Of a stretch of DNA of 64,000 nt, positions 57,801 through 64,000 are shown one piece after another. This stretch comes from Plazaster borealis. Lineage: Eukaryota > Echinodermata > Asteroidea > Forcipulatida > Labidiasteridae. A program made the position numbers and the translations under genes. The notes below the pieces were generated by a model, which was given only the letters and a program-made list of their open reading frames with translations, was not told where the DNA came from and did not search any database. Numbering within the stretch: position 1 is the first letter of the stretch; each line of letters starts with the position of its first letter. Location of the stretch: contig CM037474.1 in assembly GCA_021014325.1 (NCBI GenBank), positions 22,438,488 through 22,502,487 of the forward strand. Reading direction: 5' to 3'.

Positions 57801-60155
57801 CCTGATAATTGTCAACCTCAGGCCCCTGATGGACAATGTACAATAATAATATCTCTCATGGTAGCGCGGGGTCGACTCAATTATTGAGTATTGGATACAA
57901 GGTTCCGTTCTGAAAATTTTGGACGGGCGCAGCGCCCGGACAAAACCGCGTGTGGAGGGCAGCCACTGTTCCTATTGAAATGACCTTGGGGTGTCCTTTG
58001 TTCTATTGTTGTCAGGACCCCACAAATGCCCTTCCGCCGTCAGCCCACGCTCGCTCACGCACATGTACATGTACATGTCCGCCGGACGGTTTTGCATAGC
58101 CCCGGACACGATTGCATATGCAAAAGTGTCCGGAGCGGACAGTATTGCATGGCGGACACAATTGCATCTGACACCGGCAATACACGAGTGCTTAAAACCA
58201 ACCACAAAGTAGGTGCGTTCGATTAGCTTCCCCGTGTGTACCAGGGATTTACACTCGTGGTAGCCACGAAACGAGGCTACTAGGAAACTAGGTTGTTGCG
58301 TAGCAGCGAGACTTAAAAAAGTGTAAACAGCAGATAGTGTCATTTCCGTCGCCTGCTCAATTGGAAAATTTCGTTGTCCATGACGACACATTTAATTATA
58401 TCATTCATAATTTGTACACACTCACCAACTGTTTGCTTTTCAGGAAATACATTCCTTTCCATTTGCCAAAATTATTTCATAGACGATAAATCTTTGTATT
58501 AATTTGTAGTTTTTGTACTCGGGTCGAATTCAACTTGTCCCCCGCAAACTTGGTATGATACGTCTGCAGCCGGAAACTACGTCATTACACCGGGCATCCA
58601 CCAAAGACCCGCTCGCGAGCTGGGGCTGTGGTGGCTGACATCGGGGCAGACACGAGTATCATGGGATGGCCAATCGATCGCTCTCGTGTAAGTTTTACTT
58701 ACACGTGTAAGCTAATCGAACGCACCCATTTACTGTAGTGATGGTATGGAAACATAAAGCTATTACATATATATCTCTCTGGTCATAGGACTTCACTGCA
58801 GTTGCACTCAGACAATCATTTGTACCAAACGCTATTTACATGTTCAATGAAAATGTTACGCTCGTGAGGTATTCTGGGTGCGTTCGATTAGCTTACACGT
58901 GTTAGTAAAACTTACACGAGAGCGTTCGACATGATTCTCGTGTCTGCCCCGGTGTCAGCCACCACAGCCTAATTGTGTTTTCCCCATTAATCTGCCCATA
59001 CATGTTGTAATGCTAGAAGAATACCCGGACATTCCCACACAATGTTATTATATTGCGAAATTCCTTTGGGGAGATTCGGTTACATGACGTTACAAAAATG
59101 CCTCAATTGGAATCATTCTACTCTAGGATCAAAGCACTCTATAAAGCTGATGTTTCCCAAAATCAAATTGTGTTTTTCCCATTAATCTGCTCATACATGT
59201 AATGATAGAAGAATACCCGATATCAGGTCATTTGTAAAAAAAACAAAAAACCCAAACATATCATGTAGAAGATAACTACAAAAAACAGAATTAATGTAGA
59301 TATTAAAAATAAGCAAGAGGAACCTGTGTAGAGAGCGGGTTATTAAATTTTCTGCAAAAGGAATAGGTTATTAACAGGTTGATTTTTAAACAACTTACTA
59401 AGAGAACGAATGGTAAAAATAAACGAGTGGAGAGAACAGGTTATTAACAGTAACTGTATTTTTGTTACACGAAAGAATTAAGCAAGCAGTAGGTGGAACG
59501 GGTTTTTTCTTCTCTTTCACGTGGATGTTTTTTTTTTCACTTTTACGTGGAAGTGTTCTCTTTCTCAGTGGTAGTGTTTTTCTTTTACGTGGTATTGTTT
59601 CTCTTTTACGTCGTAGTGTTTCTCTTTCACTCTTTCACCTGGTAGTGTTCTTTTTCTCAGTGGTGTTTTTCTTTCACGTGGTAGTGTTTTCTTTCACGTG
59701 GTAGTGAAGCAAATCAAATATTTGTATTTAATGAGATATTTATGAGAAGCTGTTTTTATTTAAATTTTTCCAAACCCGTACATACGCCTTACTAACCCGT
59801 ACGTATGCCTTAATAAACCATACTAACGCCTCATGTAATCCATACGTACGCCTTGCTAACCCGTACGTACGCCTTAATAAGCCAAACGTACGCCTTAGTA
59901 CGGGTTATGTAACCCGTACGTACGCCTTAATAAGCCATACGTACGCCTTAATAAGCCATACGTACGCCTTATGTAACCCGTGCGTACGCCTTAATAAGCC
60001 GTTGGTACGCAGTAACAGAAAGGAAGCTGTCTACTTACAACATTGGTGTAATTCCACGAGCAATCCACAGGAAAGTTTGGAACGACGAAGGGCGACTGTA
60101 GCTGTTGACCACAATAGACCGACTCCACGCACAGCAAGATTAACGCATAATTCAT
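30055..60155 (-). CDS. IL-17 receptor-like protein with two EGF-like domains and SEFIR domain, complete, 14 exons
   Basis: A type I receptor of 851 aa (2556 nt) built from exons 60039-60155, 55394-55448, 54532-54699, 52933-53066, 51872-52016, 51475-51528, 43096-43265, 42280-42420, 40553-40634, 39352-39465, 38116-38253, 36556-36645, 32489-32620, 30055-31070 (minus strand). All junctions are GT/AG and phase-closed. Layout: signal peptide 1-16; Cys-rich IL-17R ectodomain about 30-355 with many NxT/S sites; EGF 358-392; EGF 396-438; Thr/Pro stalk 440-469; membrane span about 479-502; Arg-rich stop-transfer; SEFIR about 539-690 (VRLLPIYSGD, VSLMEWEK, VLLICSKGTGHKY); Ser-rich tail. In the family, SEFIR recruits the Act1/CIKS adaptor for NF-kB-type signalling. 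IL17RD is the nearest vertebrate guess, but vertebrate members lack EGF domains as far as I know. The gene spans 30 kb and one intron holds a satellite array. Confidence 0.88.
31071..32488. other. IL-17R-like intron 13
   Basis: Contains a diverged foldback MITE copy (31696-32065: 'aaagggcacattgcctt' to 'aaggcactgtgcgccttta') and a poly-C run at 31501-31514. No exon. Confidence 0.5.
32489..32620 (-). CDS. IL-17R-like exon 13 (transmembrane)
   Basis: 132 nt, class 1-1. A hydrophobic run from WIVIAVTVTAASCMLLLLSV to FSYC, then the basic stop-transfer RYIRRRQDK. Confidence 0.9.
32621..33400. other. IL-17R-like intron 12, proximal part
   Basis: 33060-33200 has four spaced copies of 'tgtcagttcgtgg/gccagttcgtagcgac' (or reverse), a small local repeat. 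Nothing else recognised. Confidence 0.45.
33435..33915 (-). mobile_element. Candidate LTR of a Ty3/gypsy-like element
   Basis: The reverse strand has an LTR-like 3' part ('gagtaaagtcttgtgaaatg'), ending near 'tttggtaacaggtt', which could be a junction to a primer-binding site. An integrase relic on the same strand at 35700-36191 supports an LTR element here. Both LTRs were not matched, so this is tentative. Confidence 0.35.
34450..35340 (+). mobile_element. CR1-like LINE, 5' part of ORF2 with 2A-like motif (relic)
   Basis: Order on the plus strand: a 2A-like DISLNPGP (34519-34542), LLQELKSCGLLHFRGKRAG (34702-34758), then an endonuclease start CTLNIRSAKNKSAAFLDYV, TETWL, and RPPYS...ITGDFN (to 35340). 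Frames shift near 34650, 34900 and 35105, so it is dead. 2A peptides upstream of the endonuclease are known in sea urchin CR1-like elements. No reverse transcriptase follows; the sequence switches abruptly at about 35341. Confidence 0.75.
35341..36191 (-). mobile_element. Ty3/gypsy integrase C-terminal relic
   Basis: The reverse strand encodes an integrase core end (DGMIERFNRTIEAML, then LLTMAYRSAEHESTKET), with the catalytic-Glu region recognisable. An in-frame stop (36009-36011) and conserved downstream stretches to about 35700 follow. 35341-35600 is GC-rich with 'ggggct' repeats and may be the polyprotein tail. Confidence 0.7.
35612..35665. repeat. 54-bp direct repeat, copy 1
   Basis: Nearly identical to 36879-36932 (starts aaacccacattcttccttag, ends ttcagtctgtcagcgt). 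Copies are 1.27 kb apart on either side of the integrase relic. Confidence 0.85.
36318..37695. repeat. Shuffled segmental duplication around the stalk exon
   Basis: Block B (gacgggtgtttttaaatcgg ... ttcacgtgtaaatgctatgag) is at 36325-36492 and 37533-37685. Block A (gttagataaaccat ... aggtcggaacgatgc ... cacagtcat.gcgatcgt) is at 36938-37105 and 37351-37512. The stalk exon and the second 54-bp repeat lie between copies; offsets differ, so more than one event is needed. Confidence 0.75.
36556..36645 (-). CDS. IL-17R-like exon 12 (Thr/Pro stalk)
   Basis: 90 nt, class 1-1. SSPMTGPTTSNTVETNSP with two SPMAT/TPMAT repeats; a likely O-glycosylated stalk. The acceptor (cctttctgaag) is modest. Confidence 0.75.
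37721..37895. repeat. Three tandem copies of a hairpin motif
   Basis: Three copies of 'gacgaaaacaaaggtggttt', then 'cggcggatggcc' and (gaaacccc). The GGTTTCGGC-ggat-GGCCGAAACC core is an imperfect hairpin. Copies are about 57 and 70 bp apart. Confidence 0.8.
37900..38045. repeat. Fragment of the TTAAAGGGTG dispersed element
   Basis: 'cattttacaccattttaacatgagg' and 'gaatttgaccttgg..accc' match 20078-20190 in IQUB intron 10. It ends about 70 bp from the EGF2 exon. Confidence 0.7.
38116..38253 (-). CDS. IL-17R-like exon 11 (EGF-like domain 2)
   Basis: 138 nt, class 1-1 exon. Six cysteines: DPC, NPCGDGVC, YYCECGENHLQVNKTC. The long first Cys gap (11 residues) is unusual for EGF. Confidence 0.9.
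38363..38665 (-). mobile_element. tRNA-Leu-like SINE
   Basis: The reverse strand from 38660: GGCGTGTCTTGGCTGTGCGG (A-box region), GACTCAAGCTCTGG with a CAA anticodon-like triplet, and a B box GGGTTCGAGTCCTGG. A 200-nt non-tRNA body follows. Related copies at 53690-53875 and 16885-17020. Confidence 0.75.
39352..39465 (-). CDS. IL-17R-like exon 10 (EGF-like domain 1)
   Basis: 114 nt, class 1-1 exon. Six cysteines in EGF spacing: NPCNGISCGNNGTC, then YECDCRPGYVAWDNTC. Confidence 0.92.
39616..39997. mobile_element. MITE family A, copy 5
   Basis: Same core as 17383-17769; the left end is 'agggattgtacgtttgg', the right 'aaacgtatacagaccctttaa'. Located 150 bp upstream of the EGF1 exon in the receptor gene. 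Confidence 0.82.
40195..40290. repeat. (CTAAA)n pentanucleotide array
   Basis: About 18 units of CTAAA with few variants (ctaga, ctaca). Intron 9 of the receptor. Confidence 0.9.
40553..40634 (-). CDS. IL-17R-like exon 9
   Basis: 82 nt, phase 0 to 1. LRPQSCEMDDGAYTDCAR then FIQKLIPLI. The V-K-L-R-P-Q end of the second receptor domain, just before the EGF modules. Confidence 0.82.
40635..42279. other. IL-17R-like intron 8
   Basis: Contains a half copy of MITE family C at 41727-41975 and a fragment of the TTAAAGGGTG element near 42130-42200; 'gaagattgaa.cctaagaaatgtatcaactttt' occurs at 41213-41245 and 41997-42030. No exon. Confidence 0.5.
42280..42420 (-). CDS. IL-17R-like exon 8
   Basis: 141 nt, phase 0 to 0. 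NSVSTSNQTCTELHGKI then FNTSLSYYHDAWPPSMQN and DYEVK; three NxT/S sites. Confidence 0.86.
43096..43265 (-). CDS. IL-17R-like exon 7
   Basis: 170 nt, phase 1 to 0. VLWKPKCVLMEQRTDVGDYD then VEISFPLAPASFSFERYNIF, second fibronectin-like receptor domain. Confidence 0.86.
43480..43672. repeat. Low-complexity (ACAA)/(CACCCCAA) tract with G4 potential on the gene strand
   Basis: 'aacaccccaacaccccaa' occurs twice. On the minus strand (the transcribed sense of the receptor) this gives runs of GGGG spaced by 2-20 nt, enough for a G-quadruplex. Confidence 0.75.
43787..50885. repeat. Higher-order satellite array, four units of 1.70-2.01 kb
   Basis: Unit starts, marked by 'caaggtgttcgtg'-type sequence, lie at 43791, 45487, 47501 and 49206 (spacings 1696, 2014, 1705). 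Each unit has 4 tandem 130-150 bp monomers (6 in unit 2), a 330-bp non-monomer block (tttatgccgtggtgcgcaat...), one further monomer, then a 560-bp block with TGACGTCATCATGACGTCA and a GAA tract. Monomers carry CTTCCGGTT-TG-AACCGGAAG followed by TCAAGGTCA. It fills intron 6 of the IL-17R-like gene. No coding capacity. Confidence 0.95.
50886..51283. repeat. Array of eight 31-bp perfect palindromes
   Basis: AGGTGTTCGTGC-TCATATT-GCACGAACACCT at 50886, 50927, 50979, 51031, 51091 (30 nt), 51144 (one change), 51202 and 51255 (damaged). Spacers are 10-30 bp and A/C-rich (aaaacagaacaataacaag). The arm matches the first bases of each higher-order unit, so it looks like the terminus of the satellite or of an element that built it. 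Confidence 0.93.
51475..51528 (-). CDS. IL-17R-like exon 6 (54 nt)
   Basis: Phase 1 to 1, acceptor tttttttcttag, donor AAAAG|gtataa. It encodes CDHPNKQNDARCPNGRK. The following intron is the 8.2-kb satellite-filled one. Confidence 0.78.
51677..51719. repeat. 20-bp inverted repeat
   Basis: GATCGTCTTCGGTGGAAGAA then TTCTTCCATCGAAGACGATC, one mismatch, 3-nt loop. Short, isolated; probably an element remnant. Confidence 0.75.
51872..52016 (-). CDS. IL-17R-like exon 5
   Basis: 145 nt, phase 0 to 1. IQFSFTLFCGLRPGGNYSVS then VRTMPVDN; the LRPGxxYxVxV pattern is the F-strand signature of fibronectin-III-like domains. Confidence 0.86.
52017..52932. other. IL-17R-like intron 4
   Basis: 52130-52500 has GC-rich 'ggctccggctccgggctccg' and 'gtctccgagac' stretches resembling part of a dispersed element; no exon seen. 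Confidence 0.4.
52933..53066 (-). CDS. IL-17R-like exon 4
   Basis: 134 nt, phase 1 to 0. SSRTKGLQIAMRSLTYEENL and YYFCFNLNFGANGLNYYAVL; alternating hydrophobics suit beta strands of a fibronectin-like fold. Confidence 0.84.
53344..53691. mobile_element. MITE copy, CTATAGACCC family, with nested insertion
   Basis: Ends 'tatagacccattgca' and 'gcaatgggtctata'. About 53481-53614 is replaced by a stretch with its own inverted 'ccggcttcggcttcggattcggct / agccgaatccaaagccgg' ends, a second small element. Confidence 0.7.
53690..53875 (-). mobile_element. tRNA-Leu-like SINE copy
   Basis: The reverse strand from 53875: TCGCGTGTCGTGGCCGAGCG, then GACTCATGCTTTGGTGTTTC. The downstream body (tactgggttcttttgcgtgt on plus) matches 38530-38560. 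Confidence 0.7.
54055..54240. mobile_element. Single arm of the foldback MITE
   Basis: 'taaagggacacgttgccttg' ... 'gatccacacaaata' ... 'gtgtggttttccttttact' ... 'aacacggtccgccatttt' matches the left arm at 28749-28935. The right arm is absent. Confidence 0.8.
54532..54699 (-). CDS. IL-17R-like exon 3
   Basis: 168 nt, phase 1 to 1. It encodes CRNPFAPPGDVHDRPRK and later NCSPGQGKACRQSSCVNITY, a Cys-rich start of the first receptor domain. Confidence 0.83.
54863..55373 (+). mobile_element. Non-LTR reverse transcriptase relic
   Basis: QDDSLSPLLFVLALMPLSMI, then INHLLFMDDLKLFTKNEAEI (an FMDD version of the catalytic box) and GMQFGLKKCASM. After a frameshift near 55194 comes MIKAINTWPVSLMRYSAGIV. 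Truncated at both ends and frameshifted. It ends about 20 bp before receptor exon 2 (opposite strand). Confidence 0.85.
55394..55448 (-). CDS. IL-17R-like exon 2 (55 nt)
   Basis: Found by phase: exon 1 ends in phase 0 and exon 3 needs one leading base. This stretch has acceptor ctttttgtacag, donor GTCAG|gtaagg, no stop and length 1 mod 3. It encodes DHIPARQFCQMTQGEILS. It lies about 20 bp from the end of a non-LTR relic, so it deserves transcript confirmation. Confidence 0.65.
55449..57600. other. IL-17R-like intron 1, proximal part
   Basis: 55617-55680 ('gggtccctcaaaacat...aaatttgatggaac') matches 33371-33412. 56030-56290 is an inverted relative of 58975-59240 (catgtatgagcagattaatgggg). No exon. 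Confidence 0.5.
57601..58175. repeat. Clustered TTGCATATGCAA palindromes
   Basis: Perfect TTGCATATGCAA at 57647, 57678, 57743 and 58112, each near GTCCGCC/GGCGGAC, plus partial copies (attgcatagagg, gatgcataatgcaat). The second block (58078-58175) is roughly inverted to the first. Likely parts of one repeat family. Intron 1 of the receptor. Confidence 0.8.
58212..58727. mobile_element. MITE with GGTGCGTTCGATTAGCTT ends
   Basis: GGTGCGTTCGATTAGCTT at the left and AAGCTAATCGAACGCACC at the right, perfect 18-bp TIRs, 516 bp. A partial inverted end copy is at 58879-58970. Confidence 0.85.
58975..59240. repeat. Inverted copy of 56030-56290
   Basis: 'ccccattaatctgcccatacatg' occurs twice (58985, 59175), as does its complement at 56035 and 56195. 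A dispersed repeat with internal duplication. Confidence 0.7.
59500..59703. repeat. Degenerate TTTCACGTGGTAGTG minisatellite
   Basis: About ten loose copies of 'ctctttcacgtggtagtgtt'. The CACGTG E-box is kept in several copies (59518, 59675, 59695). Confidence 0.8.
59773..60012. repeat. ~20-bp minisatellite, CGTACGCCTTAATAAGCCATA type
   Basis: About 11 copies of a 20-22 bp unit rich in GTACGTAC, ending 27 bp inside intron 1 from the exon 1 donor of the receptor (60033-60038). Confidence 0.9.
60039..60155 (-). CDS. IL-17R-like exon 1 (signal peptide)
   Basis: 39 codons, phase 0 out, donor AATGTT|gtaagt. MNYALILLCVESVYCGQQ is a good signal peptide with likely cleavage after Cys15/Gly16. An in-frame ATG 14 codons upstream (MQHCLKC) would bury the hydrophobic core, so the 60155 start is preferred. 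Confidence 0.8.
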
Positions 60156-61157
60156 TATAAAGTCAAATTCCAAACCACATTTTAGGCAATGCTGCATTTT
60201 TTTCAATTGTAAATGGTTGTTACAAAAATGACAGTCATGCAGCAGTTTCTCTTTTTCAACAATGCACGTGGCATTCTGGCTTGGACACCGAAAATATACA
60301 CAAATTCCCTTTCCTTGTTCCTATTTTTAAATCGACCACTTTTGTTGTAAATTATAAGAACAATACCGGTAACTTGACCAAATCTAGGTCAAGGGGGTTC
60401 CTGGGTGCTCAGCAAACCACATCCATTTTCCAGGTAACATCATTCTCTTTTGAGGAAATACATGTTGTTTACTGTAGGTCAGGATATAAGGTTCATGGGC
60501 GCTCAGCAAACCGAAACCATTTCGCCGGGGATCTTCATTCTGTTTTGATGAAATACATGTTGTTTCATCTTACTACAGTTTTCGAGGAGTTTAAAGCCAA
60601 ATTATGCATCGCAAACATGTTTTTGTTCTTTGATTGATATTTACACATGTCAATATATGATCAATATGTAGGACTATTGAATGCCAGAATCAAAGACCAA
60701 AATAATCTCATAAAATATATATCCATATGTTTTGCAGGTTTCCCTACAAAATTATTTCCCCATAGATTTCCGGGGGTGGGGGGGGGGGGGGTTCCCTTAA
60801 CAAAAGAAACAATTTTTAAGTAGTGCAAAACACAAAAAGTTTATGTAGGCATATACTGGACCCTACATCATTATTTATGTATTTTCCTAACACCCTTTCA
60901 TTAATTACATGAAATGTACAAAGCATTGCGAAAACCAAACAACTCGTAGACTTTATATGATTTGATATAATTATGGGGCGGAGTTGGGAAAGAGGTTCCG
61001 AGCCGGGCGTGCGTTGGCAGAGTGTGTCCCCCATAATGTTACCCACCACTGTCACATCCCCGAATTTGAAGTACCAAAAACCGCTCTCCAACTGGGGACC
61101 TTTCCCAACCGGGTACCCTATTGTCCTCTTTTGTTATAGATTCCCGGTTTGAATGTG
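60156..61157. other. 5' flank of the IL-17R-like gene
   Basis: Presumed promoter and 5' UTR side (minus-strand gene). 'gtttcctgggtgctcagcaaacc..atcca' and 'gttcatgggcgctcagcaaaccgaaacca' (60400, 60500) form a local repeat. A G-run of about 20 at 60770-60791. No clear TATA or other promoter element. Confidence 0.4.
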
Positions 61158-61359
61158 TATAGACGATGTGACCTCTGACGTCATTCGAAAACCATAACAT
61201 GATGCGCGCGCATGTCGCCGGGCAAAACCTTTGTGTACTGACAGCCAGTTATAAAGGACACGCAATGTTACCATGAGTACGCGTCTTCTTGCCCGGCGGA
61301 AACGAGTGTTTTGTCAACAGAGGGCGGTTTGAATGTAAACAGAGGTCACATCGTCTATA
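61158..61359. mobile_element. MITE with TATAGACGATGTGACCTCTG ends
   Basis: Perfect 20-bp inverted ends TATAGACGATGTGACCTCTG / CAGAGGTCACATCGTCTATA. 202 bp; TA at both edges is compatible with a TA target duplication. Confidence 0.9.
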
Positions 61360-62420
61360 CCTACCCACCCACAAACACAAGTGTGTAACCACCTGCAATC
61401 GGGGACCTCATACTGTACCTCTTTTGGTTGTACTCTAACTTTTTAGCAACAGCCCCCATTGGTTTTGTACACGCTCTCCAACTGGGGACCTTTCCTAAAC
61501 CGGGAACCCTTTTGCTATAGGTCCCCGGTTTGAATGTGTAGGCTATAGCTCTATGGCTATACCTATCGCAGAGCGGACCCTTGCGCCACTCCACCAATAC
61601 TAGCATAATACTCAAACACAGTAAAATCACTTTAATATTACTCACAATGCCTTTGGCTTCGACACCGCTTATCCTCGGGTCCGAGATTCCCGGGAGAATT
61701 TGCGTTGCTGTTGGGCCTACACCCGCTGGACCACTACCCGTGCTACGGGTCGACACGACAGCCTCAACGCTGGCCTAGCTGTCCGCTGGTTCACACCCAC
61801 CCAAAACGTTACTCTCCTCAGCACCCACAACGCAAATATCAACCCCAGTCCAAAATTCCTTTAGTTTTATATGGCGCTATACAAAACCCATGATAATAGC
61901 GATTAGCCCAATACCTGACGTGACATACCAACCAGGGGTTCAATCAATGGTCCCTCGCATGCTTGGCCTATAACACAAGTTCACATTATAACCCTTGAAA
62001 AGAGTAATTTTCCCACACCATGTTACAATACCTACCCACGAAGACTCCAGAATCAAGCAAATTTCAACCACTCCTGAATTGATGAAGGATATTATTTACA
62101 TTATTTTATTAACATAACTTATTATTTACAAGACACTAATATTAACAGACCTGGTCAGGGCATTCACATAATCACCTGAATAATCCTAACATCACTCGAA
62201 CCCTCTCAATTACTGTCAACCTTCATAGTGGAAGAGTGACTACTTTTTTTAGTTCTACACGGTATGTGCTCAGCAGGTTGGGTCACTTGGGGTGCGGTGC
62301 TTTCGAGGTCTGTGCCAGGCCCGCTGAAGTGGGTAGCCCTCTGGGTAGTCTTGATTGGCCACGCTGGTTTTTTTTGTATATAATTAGTCACGGTAGAGGG
62401 CGCAATTCGACTATATCTGT
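61360..62420. other. Intergenic, nothing recognised
   Basis: 'ctctccaactggggacctttcc...ccgg' occurs at 61083 and 61472, a local duplication flanking the MITE. No gene. Confidence 0.45.
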
Positions 62421-62619
62421 CAGAGCCGTATATTGAGAGAGTTGCGACAACTTGCGATTAGAAGCCATTTTGTCTCAAAAAATGCATTGGCGAATACAGG
62501 GTGCCAGACTAGTCTGCCCATTGGGTTGTGCTGCATTTGGAACAAAATGGCGTCCAGAAACCACGTGACCGGAGAAAGCTGGTCCCTCCATGTCGCAACT
62601 CTCTCAATACACAGCTCTG
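62421..62619. mobile_element. MITE with ~28-bp inverted ends
   Basis: CAGAGCCGTATATTGAGAGA, then GTTGCGAC at the left; GTCGCAACTCTCTCAATACA, then CAGCTCTG at the right. 199 bp. Confidence 0.85.
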
Positions 62620-63280
62620 GTATCTGTATCACACGAACGTCTGGCGATCCAGATTAATGCCTGTAGGCAGTAATTCGTGTTGCGGACAGTAATTCGTGTT
62701 GCGATATCGGCGACTACGTTAACAAAATGAACGTCGCCAATCAAGACTACCCTCTGGGTATATCAAGCATCTCCCCCTCCATCGTCTCTCCTCCCACGGG
62801 TAATAATAACTAGTTCTTATGTAGCGCATTTTACAATAATAACGTATCAATGCGCTTTACATGAGTGCCCTGGTCATTGGGCCAATAACTTTCCTTTAAT
62901 CTTTCTCAACTCCCTGGGGAGTATATACAGCCCCGAGTTGCCGTGGCACTCCGAAGGCTTTTTCAAATACATCGGTTTATTTCCCCTAGATTTGAGCCCT
63001 GATTGTGGTCAGAAAATATATATATACGACACCTCATAATCACCAGTACATACAATAAATATTAGACTATATCTTAATGCTTAGAAAACTCTACAAGTAT
63101 TTACAAGCACAAGTCTACGACTGTTTGGTGTACAAATATAGCGTTTTAACAATCACACAAAATAAATATCCTTCACTGATTTGTTTTAAAGGAAACTCTT
63201 CTTAAAGAACACATATCAAAATCAATTGGTTGTGTTATCTAAGTAACTCTTTGAATTTGTCGGGCTGAATACTAAATATC
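62620..63280. other. Intergenic, nothing recognised
   Basis: 'agtaattcgtgttgcg' is doubled at 62671-62703. No gene or complete element. Confidence 0.4.
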
Positions 63281-64000
63281 TCTTCACTGGCTCCCGGTAT
63301 GTGACCGTATTATTTTAAAGATGTTGTTGATGGTGTTTTCATTCCTTGCATGGCTGCTCCCTAGAAGCTTAACTCTCCGAGCAGCCACGGGAAAATTTTA
63401 CATGCTGGATCCCCGGGAGCGCACGAGAGGCACGGGTAAATAACTGTGCTTGGGGGCACAATTCTTGTTCTAATGGTCTGCACAGATGAATAGATGTTCC
63501 CTGCATGGACCCACACACTAAAGATTGATGCATTCTGGAAGTGTACACATTGGTGCACTACTAATTTTTAAAACATAGTACATTTCGAAAGGACTAAGTT
63601 TTTGTGCACACAGTGGGATTTTTGTGTGCACGTTATAATGGGACCCAGCTTTTCCACTCTATTTGTCAACCTCTGAGTTCAGTCACCCATAAATCACTAC
63701 AATATGTAACTACCTTTAAACACCCCTCTTTTGAAAGAGGGGTGTTTAAAGGTAGTTTTTAAAAAAAATTAGCGGAATTGATCCACACATTTTGTATTAA
63801 ACAAAGTATGAAGCTTGTCCTCTCAACTGCGCCCAGTGGCTGCAATTGTTGAATGTAAGCCCACTAGACGTCTCCGTTCATCCGATTCTTCATTATTAGT
63901 CGTCCCCCTGACACATGGGGGATAGATCCTTTGCCCATGCTGGCCCTTACCTTTGGAATCAGCTCCCACTCAGAATACGTAGCATATCTGCCCTTAGTGA
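63281..64000 (+). mobile_element. CR1/Jockey-like LINE 3' end relic, interrupted
   Basis: SLHWLPV...RIILKMLLMVF (63283-63360) and HMGDRSFAHAGPYLWNQLPL (63911-63970) are the two conserved pieces at the end of CR1/Jockey-type reverse transcriptases. They are separated by about 430 bp of unrelated DNA, with a frameshift before the second. The element runs off the right edge. Confidence 0.7.
63708..63757. repeat. Perfect 24-bp hairpin
   Basis: The 24-nt arm starting AACTACCTTTAAACACCCCT is followed after 2 nt (TG) by its exact complement. It contains TTTAAA-type ends on both arms, like two fused MITE termini, inside the LINE interruption. Confidence 0.9.

Noticed and set aside
57488..58391. His/Cys-rich ORFs on both strands
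   Set aside because: Produced by repeated TTGCATATGCAA/GTCCGCC units; composition is repeat-driven.

Overview
The window is animal nuclear DNA: long introns with GT/AG boundaries, about 60% A+T, and dense small inverted-repeat transposons. It reads best as a marine invertebrate deuterostome, probably an echinoderm. The evidence is a DNAH12-type dynein, an IQUB orthologue, a SEFIR-domain IL-17 receptor, a CR1-like LINE with a 2A-like NPGP motif, and tRNA-derived SINEs. The species cannot be fixed from sequence alone.

Three real protein genes are present, and the splice phases close at every exon junction I assigned. (1) Minus strand, 171-6536: the first four coding exons (250 codons) of an axonemal dynein heavy chain most like DNAH12; the gene runs off the left edge. 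(2) Plus strand, 9110-20866: a complete 11-coding-exon IQUB gene (931 aa) with an acidic, octapeptide-repeat N-terminus, a ubiquitin-like domain, an IQ motif, coiled coil and a CxxC/CxxC module. (3) Minus strand, 30055-60155: a complete 14-exon receptor (851 aa) with a signal peptide, IL-17-receptor-type ectodomain, two EGF-like domains, a Thr/Pro stalk, one membrane span and a cytoplasmic SEFIR domain.

DNAH12 and IQUB, both axonemal, are divergently arranged. The DNA between them carries a palindromic CRE, an AGCAAC half X-box and a forkhead site, so a shared ciliary promoter is plausible. The EGF exons of the receptor are both class 1-1 modules, so exon shuffling into an IL-17 receptor is a natural reading.

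The rest is mostly repeats. Several MITE families share TTTAAAGG-type ends and abut each other at common TTTAAA sites (5.7, 14-18, 19.7, 21.4, 23-25, 28.7 and 39.6 kb). There are decayed CR1-like LINE, other non-LTR and Ty3/gypsy pieces (33.4-36.2, 54.9-55.4, 63.3-64.0 kb), a THAP relic (28.3 kb), SINEs and minisatellites.

An 8.2-kb intron of the receptor (43.3-51.5 kb) is filled by a higher-order satellite: four ~1.7-2.0 kb units. Their 130-150 bp monomers carry a head-to-head ETS site pair followed by nuclear-receptor half-sites in DR4/ERRE arrangement. The satellite ends in eight copies of a 31-bp perfect palindrome. This array and the EGF-bearing IL-17 receptor are the most unusual things in the window.
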